Source: Acidisphaera sp. S103 (GTDB lineage Bacteria; Pseudomonadota; Alphaproteobacteria; Acetobacterales; Acetobacteraceae). From it: a stretch of DNA of 64,000 nt. A program made the translations under genes and the position numbers. How positions within the stretch are numbered: the stretch's first letter is position 1; each line of letters begins with the position of its first letter. The notes below the pieces were generated by a model that worked only from the letters and a program-made list of their open reading frames with translations, made no database searches and was not told where the DNA came from. Of the stretch, positions 57,725 through 64,000 are shown in pieces. The stretch lies in the NCBI RefSeq assembly GCF_009765975.1, contig NZ_LMUJ01000051.1, positions 128,924 to 192,923 of the forward strand. The letters are read 5' to 3'.

Positions 57725-58465
57725 CTAGGCCGCGATGCGTTTCTGCCGCGTCGAACGCTTCGACCGGCGGTGGACGACGACTAAACCGGTCAAGGCGGTT
57801 CCGAACAGCGCGATCGAAGCGGGTTCCGGGGCCTGGTAGGTGACGCTGGTCAGCGTGATCAGACCCTGGTTTCCGGCGGACAACTCCGTGCTGACTTTCA
57901 GATCGATGCCCAAATATAACGACGGGCTGCTTGTCGCTGTGTTGAAGGCGGCGAAACTTGCTGTATCGGTCAGATTGGTGAGATTGGTCGTTAAATTAAA
58001 GTTGGGGTTTGTCAAGTTCGAACTGACTGCGGCGCTGACTTCACCGGCTGCCGCGCTGTTGCCGCTGTTGCCGCTGCCAGCAAGCGTGTCGGTGAAGGAT
58101 GTCAAGGCAATGCCCGGCGTGCTGGAGGTGATTGTTAAATCGAACGTTATGTCACTGACGGTCTGCGCCCCCGTGCCAGCGAGGCTGAGCAAATTCGCGC
58201 CTGGCGTGGAATCAAGCACTTCCATGGTGGTCGAGCGGCCTGTGCCGGACGTTTCGAGTTCGGCACCCGTTGGCCCGCAACTACTTTGTGACACGCCTGA
58301 CAACGCATAGGCGCAGTTCGAAATCGTGTAGGTCAATCCGTTGGCTGTTGTAAGGGAATTGCCATTCGCCAATGCGACGGTCGTCTGAGCCGACGCGCCA
58401 TGGCTCACGCCAATCGCGGCCAGGACCGCCAAGCTTAGGACCTGATATTTCCAGCTCGATCTCAA
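57725..58465 (-). CDS. PEP-CTERM surface protein, copy B
   Basis: A 246-residue secreted protein. The signal is VLSLAVLAAIGVSHGASA. The mature part has an early Cys pair (SNCAYALSG and QSSCGPTG), Asn/Thr-rich repeats (LTNLTDTAS) and a PEP-CTERM tail APEP, SIALFGTALTGLVVV, HRRSKR followed by a basic end. It is similar in plan and Cys placement to copies A and C, so the three are likely paralogues. The parvulin gene follows 89 bp downstream. Confidence 0.85.
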   Translation of the reverse strand: MRSSWKYQVLSLAVLAAIGVSHGASAQTTVALANGNSLTTANGLTYTISNCAYALSGVSQSSCGPTGAELETSGTGRSTTMEVLDSTPGANLLSLAGTGAQTVSDITFDLTITSSTPGIALTSFTDTLAGSGNSGNSAAAGEVSAAVSSNLTNPNFNLTTNLTNLTDTASFAAFNTATSSPSLYLGIDLKVSTELSAGNQGLITLTSVTYQAPEPASIALFGTALTGLVVVHRRSKRSTRQKRIAA

Positions 58466-58625
58466 AGGTCAGCCCTCAACTGCAGCCCGCACGCCTTTTA
58501 GGGCGAAATCACCGCGAGACGATGATGTATCATAATTAAATTGCGACGTAAATAGACGCGCATGTATCTTTTATAATAAAATTACGTAAAAATAGATCGC
58601 TTATCGAATCGTGAGACTGGCAACG
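58466..58625. promoter_or_regulatory. AT-rich upstream region of PEP-CTERM copy B
   Basis: 160 bp, strongly A+T-rich (ATGTATCATAATTAAATTGC; TATCTTTTATAATAAAATTA). This is likely the promoter region of the copy B/parvulin pair. No operator was recognised. Confidence 0.45.
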
Positions 58626-59582
58626 TCAGTTGGCGCCGCCGCTCGAGACCTCTTTTCCGTTAATGCTGTATTCCCGCACTGTTGCGTCTGCCAGCGCCTT
58701 GGTCACCACGTCACCCACGCCCTCACGCAGCATCTCTTGTATCAGTCGGCCCCTTACTTCCGCGAAAGTCGGCGTGCCGACGCGCTTCCGGTCCTCGACC
58801 TTGACGATGAACCAGGACCCGGCGCTGTGTACCGGATAGGGTGCGAACTGACTTGGTTGCAGGGAGAAGGCGACCGCGCCTACCTCCGGGTTCAATCCAT
58901 CCAACCGCGCGTAGCCCAGATCGCCGCCCACGGACGCCGTGGTATCCAGGCTCGACTTCTTGGCCAGCGTCGCGAAATCGGTCCCTGCTTTCAGTTCGGC
59001 GATCAGCGCCGTCGCCGCGTCCTCGGTCGGGACCATGATGACCCGGACATGCACTTCCTCCGGTCCGGGCTTGCCGGCGATTTCCTTGTTATAACGGTCC
59101 AGCAGCTTCTGCTCGGTGATCGTGCGCGAAATCTCCTGATGCAGCAGGGCATCCGCCATCACCTGGTCGCCCGCGGCCTTGACCTTGCGCCGGACGGCCG
59201 GATCCTCATCCAACGCCTGCTGTTGTGCCCGGATGACGAGGGCCTGCTGACGTACAAGCTTCGCCAGCACGCTTGGGTATAGTTCGGCGAACGGCAGCGC
59301 GGACACGCTTGCGGGCAATTCCTTGATGGCGTCCCCTACGTCGCCCAGGGTCACCGTGCGTCCGTCAACCTCTGCCACCACCGTGCCGGCGCTTTTTTCC
59401 GCCGCGTGGGTCGTGTCGTATACCGGCGTCTGGGTGTCGAAGATCGGCTTCTTCAGGTCGCCCGGGGCCAAGGGGGATGGATCCGGGGCCGGGGCGAGTT
59501 GCGCCTGGACCGCAGTGCCGCCCACCACCGAGCCGATAAACGGGATTAGCGCCAAAAGCAGCCATCGCTTGCGTGGAGACAT
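58626..59582 (-). CDS. Periplasmic parvulin-type peptidyl-prolyl isomerase, copy 1
   Basis: A 318-residue SurA/PpiC-like protein. The start ATG 59582 gives a signal MSPRKRWLLLALIPFIGSV, cleaved near VQAQ. The N-terminal helical domain has TVVAEVDGRTVTLGDVGDAI, and the parvulin domain has AGKPGPEEVHVRVIMVPTED, SSLDTTASVGGDLGYARLDG and GAVAFSLQPSQFAPYPVHSAGSWFIVKVEDRK. It shares the same plan as the parvulin at 56616, indicating duplication. It follows PEP-CTERM copy A by 139 bp. A chaperone/isomerase role for the neighbouring secreted proteins is inferred. Confidence 0.88.
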   Translation of the reverse strand: MSPRKRWLLLALIPFIGSVVGGTAVQAQLAPAPDPSPLAPGDLKKPIFDTQTPVYDTTHAAEKSAGTVVAEVDGRTVTLGDVGDAIKELPASVSALPFAELYPSVLAKLVRQQALVIRAQQQALDEDPAVRRKVKAAGDQVMADALLHQEISRTITEQKLLDRYNKEIAGKPGPEEVHVRVIMVPTEDAATALIAELKAGTDFATLAKKSSLDTTASVGGDLGYARLDGLNPEVGAVAFSLQPSQFAPYPVHSAGSWFIVKVEDRKRVGTPTFAEVRGRLIQEMLREGVGDVVTKALADATVREYSINGKEVSSGGAN

Positions 59583-59721
59583 ATCTATCCATTTGAAATC
59601 ATTGACCTGCCGCCGTCCATAGCACAGTCCGGCCCGGCAACGCGACAACACTGTTCCGCGGCAAGGATTATCCCTGCCGCCGGGCGTTCGGTTGCTGGAG
59701 GCTACGGCGACTCGAGGTGGG

Positions 59722-60432
59722 CTATCCCTGGGCGCGACGAAAAAAGCGACGCCGGGCGGCGGTCAAACCGATAAGACCGGTCGCGAACAGGGCTACCGAG
59801 GCAGGCTCCGGCACCGGCTCGAAAAGCAGCGCCACGTTGGTAAGCGTCAGCGTGTCGCCGGCCGTTCCGCTGCCGGTACTATCAAGTAGCTGGTCGTCGA
59901 ACGAGAATGAGCTGAGCGAATTGGTGAAATTCACTGTGGTCGAGGGTGTGGACAGATTTGATGTCGCCGATGTGGGGCTGACATTGGTCAGGGGGTTGCC
60001 GAAGGAACTGAGCGTGGATGAAACCAGACTTTTGTCGGAGGTGTCGGTTGATACCGCCAGTGAACCGTTTACTATATTCGTAACGGATGAAATACCGTTA
60101 CTTCCTGCTATCTGACCGACAGTAATACCCAGGGTATTCCCATCCTGCGCGCCGCGCGCGGCGCCGCTGAAAATGGCTGAAGCGGGCGGATCACCTTCAA
60201 TCTCGATCTCTGATCCGTTATCGTTCGCAATCCCGAGCAAAGCGAGGCCACCACATGCGGAGGTGCAGGAAAAGCTGAACGTTGCATCATCAAATTCATA
60301 GGTGGTGCCGGCGACGATCTGTGTGGCGGTCGAGGTGGACAGCGGAACGGTCTGGGCGCCTGCAGGTCCAGCCACGCCGAGTATCGCGAGCAGCACTAAT
60401 CCCGAGCTGGCGAACTTCCAAACGTTTGTCAT
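59722..60432 (-). CDS. PEP-CTERM surface protein, copy A
   Basis: A 236-residue secreted protein. The start ATG 60432 gives the signal FASSGLVLLAILGVAGPAGA. The early Cys pair is FSCTSACGG. The rest of the mature domain is Ser/Thr/Asn-rich, and the PEP-CTERM tail is VPEP, ASVALFATGLIGLTAA, RRRFFRR. It is the first gene of the alternating PEP-CTERM/parvulin array, read from high to low coordinates. Confidence 0.85.
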   Translation of the reverse strand: MTNVWKFASSGLVLLAILGVAGPAGAQTVPLSTSTATQIVAGTTYEFDDATFSFSCTSACGGLALLGIANDNGSEIEIEGDPPASAIFSGAARGAQDGNTLGITVGQIAGSNGISSVTNIVNGSLAVSTDTSDKSLVSSTLSSFGNPLTNVSPTSATSNLSTPSTTVNFTNSLSSFSFDDQLLDSTGSGTAGDTLTLTNVALLFEPVPEPASVALFATGLIGLTAARRRFFRRAQG

Positions 60433-60680
60433 ATGTCCCCGCAAACCCGGATCAACCCATGTCCGCCCGTCCATCGGCGTGCAAAAGAATGGCAGAGCCA
60501 CTCACTGATGTAAAGTCCAACGATTGTGACTAAAAGCCAATTTATAAAATTTCTGTATTTCTCCGGCATGAAACCAATTTGCAACCTTTGCTGTATGATA
60601 GATTTGTTACCTGCGGAACATTCGCCGATATTGGTCTGAAATCGATATGATAAACCGCAAGGTGTCGGCTGATGCGGCGG
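60433..60680. promoter_or_regulatory. AT-rich upstream region of PEP-CTERM copy A
   Basis: 248 bp. The middle and right parts are A+T-rich (AATTTATAAAATTTCTGTAT; CTGTATGATAGATTTGTTAC). It lies between the Gfo/Idh/MocA stop and PEP-CTERM copy A and probably holds the array's first promoter. No gene was found here. Confidence 0.45.
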
Positions 60681-61679
60681 TCAGGCCTGGACCGCCACCG
60701 TCCGCCCTTGAACGGCCGACGCGGCCACGGCCTCAAACACGGCCACGCCGTGCATGATCTGCCGCAACGGTGTCGGGAATGGCTGTCCGCCCGCGATGCT
60801 GGCCGCGAATGCCTCCAATTCGGCCGTCAGCATGTTGAAGCCGGTGGTTTCGGTCACTTCCGGCGTGCCGGCGCTGAAGTGCCCGCTGTCCCCCACCGGG
60901 ACCAGCCGGAACGTCGTCATCTGATGCCCTAGCACCTCGGCGAAACCCTTGGTGCCGTAGACCGCCATCCGGTAGTGCGGCGTCGCGGCGGTCGAGCAGA
61001 AGATGTGCCCGGATGCACCGTTTTCGAAGCGCAGCAAGACATCCGTGGTGTCGTCGGCCAGCGGCGCGGCGCGTCTGGCGACCTCGGCGTAAACCTGGCG
61101 AACCGAACCGAACAGGTCGATCATGCCGTCAACCAGATGCACGCCGATCGCAGTCATCGCCCCCGCCGGGGCTTCGTCCGGCCGAACGCGCCAGGCATCG
61201 GCTTCCATCGCGATGCCGTGAAGGGCCGTCTGCTCGGCGCTGATCGTCACCAGGGTACCCAAGCGACCGCTGGTCACGGCGTCCCGCAGCAAGCCCATCG
61301 AGGGGTGGAAGCGCCGGTTGAACCCGACCGCCAGCACGACGCCTGCCTTGTCCGCCGCCGCCTTTGCCTGGATGGCTGTGGCGAGCGACAGGCTGAACGG
61401 CTTTTCCACGAAGACATGCTTGCCGGCACCGGCGGCGCGAATCACCTGTTCGGGGTGCTGGGTATGCGGCGTCGCGAACACGACGGCGTCGATGTCCCTG
61501 TCGGCCAGGATGGCGTCCAGCGAGTCGACCCAGCACAGGCCGGCATTCGTGCAGAAGCCGGCGGCCGTCGTTCGGGTGCGCGTATTGGCGGTCGTGAACC
61601 GAATCGCCTCACTGGTGCGCACGCAGTTGACCAGGTTCTGGCCCCACCGGCCGAGTCCGACGATCGCCGCGCGTATCAT
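60681..61679 (-). CDS. Gfo/Idh/MocA-family oxidoreductase
   Basis: A 332-residue NAD(P)-dependent sugar/inositol dehydrogenase-like protein. The Rossmann start is IRAAIVGLGRWGQNLVNCV, the EKP motif is GKHVFVEKPFSLSLA, and the C-terminal domain has the conserved GVHLVDGMIDLFG segment, with His as likely catalytic residue. The start ATG 61679 overlaps the HD gene stop (ATGA), so both are co-translated. The substrate is a cyclitol or sugar derivative by family. Confidence 0.9.
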   Translation of the reverse strand: MIRAAIVGLGRWGQNLVNCVRTSEAIRFTTANTRTRTTAAGFCTNAGLCWVDSLDAILADRDIDAVVFATPHTQHPEQVIRAAGAGKHVFVEKPFSLSLATAIQAKAAADKAGVVLAVGFNRRFHPSMGLLRDAVTSGRLGTLVTISAEQTALHGIAMEADAWRVRPDEAPAGAMTAIGVHLVDGMIDLFGSVRQVYAEVARRAAPLADDTTDVLLRFENGASGHIFCSTAATPHYRMAVYGTKGFAEVLGHQMTTFRLVPVGDSGHFSAGTPEVTETTGFNMLTAELEAFAASIAGGQPFPTPLRQIMHGVAVFEAVAASAVQGRTVAVQA

Positions 61680-62344
61680 TTGTTTCCCCCGTCGATTTCG
61701 TCCAGCAATGCGGCAACGAAGTCCCGCATTGTCCGGGTTCGCGCGTCGGCCAGTGCCTGACCTGCTTTGGTCTGGAAATTTCCCGCAACCCTGAACAGTT
61801 TCGCACCGAAGTGGTCTAATGCGAAGTGCCGATCGTCCAGGTCCCGGTGGACCGCTTGCGGATCGTCGGGGTTGTAAAGACCCGATCCCATCCGGCCGGC
61901 CACGTAGAAGCAACGGGCGATGCCGATCGCACCGATCGCGTCCAGCCGGTCGGCGTCCTGCACGATGCGGGCCTCCACTGTTTCCGGGGCGATGCCGGCG
62001 GAGAAACTATGGGCCTCGATCGCATGTGCCGCGGCGTCGATCCGTTCGGTGTCCCAGCCCATGTCCGCCAGGACGACACGAGCGCGGGCGGCCGCCAGCC
62101 GGGACGCCATCGCGCGTTGCGGCGAATTCTTTTCCACGGCCACGCAGTCGTGCAGAATGACCGCCGCCGTCAGCACGGTCCGGTCGCACCCGGACTCCTG
62201 TTCGGCAATGGATGCCGCGTTCTGCCAGACGCGCAGCAGGTGGGACCGGTCGTGCGACCCGTCGTCGCCTTCGGTGCCGAGGACGGCCAGCAAGCGTTCC
62301 GCTAATTCCGCCTGATCCCCGAAAATTGCCGCAATCGCACCCAT
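61676..62344 (-). CDS. HD-domain phosphohydrolase
   Basis: A 222-residue HD-superfamily metal-dependent hydrolase (YedJ-like). The metal ligands are visible as HDRSHLLRVWQNA (His), ILHDCVAVEKN (His-Asp) and VQDADRLDAIGAIGIARCF (Asp). It ends overlapping the oxidoreductase start. ATG 62344 is chosen because the family begins MGAIAAIFGDQAELAE; upstream in-frame codons are Pro/Arg-rich and non-family. It probably cleaves a phosphate ester or nucleotide. Confidence 0.85.
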   Translation of the reverse strand: MGAIAAIFGDQAELAERLLAVLGTEGDDGSHDRSHLLRVWQNAASIAEQESGCDRTVLTAAVILHDCVAVEKNSPQRAMASRLAAARARVVLADMGWDTERIDAAAHAIEAHSFSAGIAPETVEARIVQDADRLDAIGAIGIARCFYVAGRMGSGLYNPDDPQAVHRDLDDRHFALDHFGAKLFRVAGNFQTKAGQALADARTRTMRDFVAALLDEIDGGNK

Positions 62345-62376
62345 ACATCCGTTCCCGCCCGTCAAGGAGACGCACC

Positions 62377-63954
62377 ATGCCGACCCGCCGCCGCATCCTG
62401 CAAGCCGCTGCCGTGTTGGCCTTGCCTTCGGTGGCGCGAGGCCAAGGGGCACACGTGCTGAAGGTGGTGCCGCAGGCGGATCTGGCGGTGCTCGATCCGG
62501 TATGGACGACGTCCTACCAGACCCGCGATCACGGATTCCTGGTGTTCGATACGTTGTTCGGGTTGGATTCGAACTTTCGGGCGTCACCGCAGATGGCGGA
62601 TGGGGTGGTGACCGAAGCGGACGGCAAAACCTGGCGGATCACCCTGCGCGACGGACTGACGTTTCATGACGGCAGCAAGGTCCTGGCCCGCGACGCCGCT
62701 GCCTCGATCCGGCGCTGGGGCGCCAGGGATGGGTTCGGGCAATCGCTGCTGGCGGCGTGCGACGAGATCGCGGCGCCGGACGACAAGACGATCGTGTTCC
62801 GCCTGAAGCGGCCGTTTCCGCTGCTGCCGGATGCGCTGGCCAAGGCGTCGCCGAGCATGTGTCCGATCATGCCGGAACGTCTGGCTCGCATTGATCCGTT
62901 CACTCAAGTAACGGAAATGGTCGGCAGCGGGCCATACCGCTACAAAGCGGACGAACGGGTGGCGGGCGATCGCGTGGTCTATGAGCGCAACGACGCCTAT
63001 GTGCCCCGTTCGGATGGGACGTCAGACGGCACCGCGGGGCCCAAGGTCGCGCATTTCGACCGGGTCGAGTGGCATATCATCCCGGATTCCGCGACCGTCG
63101 CGGCGGCGATGCAGCAGCAGGAGATCGACTGGTGGCTGATCCCCGACGCCGATCTGTTGCCGCTGCTGCACCGGCAGACCCATACCACGGTGGAAACGGT
63201 CTGGCCGACGGGGTTCATCGCGACGATGCGCTTCAACCAATTGATCCCACCGTTCGATAATCCGGCGATCCGCCGTGCCATCATCGGGGCGGTGTCGCAG
63301 CCGGACTACATGATTGGCATGGTCGGCACCGATCCGGCGCTATGGCGCGACCAGGTCGGATATTTTTGTCCGAACACGCCGATGGCGAGCAGCGCGGGGA
63401 TGGAGGCGCTGACCAGCCGGCGCGATCTGGGCGCGGTTCGGAAGGCGCTGGCCGACGCCGGCTACAAAGGCGAGACCGTGGTGGTGCTGACGCCGACCGA
63501 CATCGCCTCGGCCAAGGCGCTGGCGGAGATCACGGCGGATATGCTGCGCAAGCTGGGCATGACGGTCGAGGCGCCGGCGACGGACTGGGCGACGCTGGTG
63601 CAGCGGCGGGTGAAGACCGATCCTGTGGAGAAGGGCGGGTGGAGCATCTATCACACAAGCTGGGCCGGTCTGGACATGATCAATCCCGCCGGCCACCCGT
63701 TCCTGCGCGGCAACGGTCGCGCCGCCGGTCCGGGATGGCCCAGCAGTTCGGCCATCGAGGCCCTGCGCGACGAATGGTTCACCGCGCCCGACCTGGCCGC
63801 GCAGCAATCCGTCGCGCGCCGGATACAGCTTCAGGCGTTCACGGACGTTCCTTACATTCCACTGGGGCAGTATTTCGCGCCCACCGCGTACCAGTCGAAT
63901 TTGACTGGCATCCTGAAGGGGAATCCGGTGTTCTGGAACGTGCGGCGGACGTGA
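62377..63954 (+). CDS. Peptide/dipeptide-type ABC substrate-binding protein
   Basis: A 525-residue SBP_bac_5 (DppA/OppA-type) periplasmic binding protein. The start ATG 62377 has an AAGGAG ribosome site. A twin-arginine-type signal is present (TRRRILQAAAVLALPS, cleavage near ARG). The mature protein has LKVVPQADLAVLDPVWTTSY, the family motif WRITLRDGLTFHDGSKVLARDAAASI, and the C-terminal YIPLGQYFAPTAYQ. The permease and ATPase genes expected downstream would lie beyond the right window edge. It is divergent from the HD-domain gene. Confidence 0.92.
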   Translation: MPTRRRILQAAAVLALPSVARGQGAHVLKVVPQADLAVLDPVWTTSYQTRDHGFLVFDTLFGLDSNFRASPQMADGVVTEADGKTWRITLRDGLTFHDGSKVLARDAAASIRRWGARDGFGQSLLAACDEIAAPDDKTIVFRLKRPFPLLPDALAKASPSMCPIMPERLARIDPFTQVTEMVGSGPYRYKADERVAGDRVVYERNDAYVPRSDGTSDGTAGPKVAHFDRVEWHIIPDSATVAAAMQQQEIDWWLIPDADLLPLLHRQTHTTVETVWPTGFIATMRFNQLIPPFDNPAIRRAIIGAVSQPDYMIGMVGTDPALWRDQVGYFCPNTPMASSAGMEALTSRRDLGAVRKALADAGYKGETVVVLTPTDIASAKALAEITADMLRKLGMTVEAPATDWATLVQRRVKTDPVEKGGWSIYHTSWAGLDMINPAGHPFLRGNGRAAGPGWPSSSAIEALRDEWFTAPDLAAQQSVARRIQLQAFTDVPYIPLGQYFAPTAYQSNLTGILKGNPVFWNVRRT

Positions 63955-64000
63955 CCGGGCGATTGGCCTCCGATCAGTTCGTCGCGGCGATCGCCTCATT

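Overview
This is a GC-rich (about two-thirds G+C by eye) chromosomal window from an alphaproteobacterium. The markers are a GapR/DUF2312 nucleoid protein, DUF1489 and DUF1244 proteins, an hpnE-shc-hpnG hopanoid block, EpmA and alphaproteobacterial-type GltB/GltD. Hopanoids, PEP-CTERM proteins and many Tat-secreted solute-binding proteins together suggest Rhodospirillales/Acetobacteraceae, but this is inference: no rRNA or tRNA gene was seen.

Layout. 1-2.6 kb: MFS transporter (cut by the window edge), PHB-depolymerase-like esterase, DUF1489 protein. 3.1-7.0 kb: hopanoid genes hpnE, shc and hpnG. 7.0-10.6 kb: a tightly overlapping minus-strand operon of small ORF, acyltransferase, FtsX/DevC-type permease and ATPase. 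11-15 kb: an exported protein, then an RND-type adaptor and outer-membrane factor with no RND pump between or beside them; a 14-copy 24-bp minisatellite lies between the two. 15.3-21.3 kb: a complete branched-chain-amino-acid-type ABC transporter (livG, livF, two tandem paralogous binding proteins, livH, livM). 21.3-26 kb: acyltransferase, GapR-like protein, DUF1244, glycerate 2-kinase and pyruvate kinase. 26-27.3 kb: an AT-richer patch with an FkbM methyltransferase remnant, an unusual two-TM ion channel and a composite repeat. 27.3-36 kb: epmA, a small membrane peptide, GST and gltB/gltD, the last two separated by a cluster of hairpins. 36-39.6 kb: secreted phosphoesterase plus diheme cytochrome c peroxidase. 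39.8-46 kb: a minus-strand operon hyuB, GNAT, MBL-fold, hyuA and glutaredoxin-DinB. 46.6-52.2 kb: NDP-forming acyl-CoA synthetase, TauD-type dioxygenase, aquaporin, FAH hydrolase and SDR. 52.3-60.4 kb: a cell-surface region with a 1126-residue SdrD-repeat protein, three PEP-CTERM proteins and two parvulin PPIases in alternating order. 60.7-64 kb: Gfo/Idh/MocA oxidoreductase, HD hydrolase and a peptide-type binding protein.

The most striking observation is at 40546-40548. The last gene of the hyu operon has a well-placed Shine-Dalgarno and start at 40590, but codon 15 is an in-frame TGA that sits exactly on the first redox cysteine of a glutaredoxin CxxC motif (Gly-TGA-Thr-Ser-Cys). The frame then stays open for 239 more codons through the rest of the glutaredoxin fold and a DinB domain. 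This is the signature of a selenoprotein (UxxC glutaredoxin-DinB fusion). A nonsense mutation is the alternative.

The second candidate system is the 52-60 kb array: two PEP-CTERM protein + parvulin pairs, then a PEP-CTERM protein + SdrD-repeat giant, with AT-rich upstream regions. It looks like a dedicated secretion/folding locus for surface proteins. No exosortase is visible in the window.
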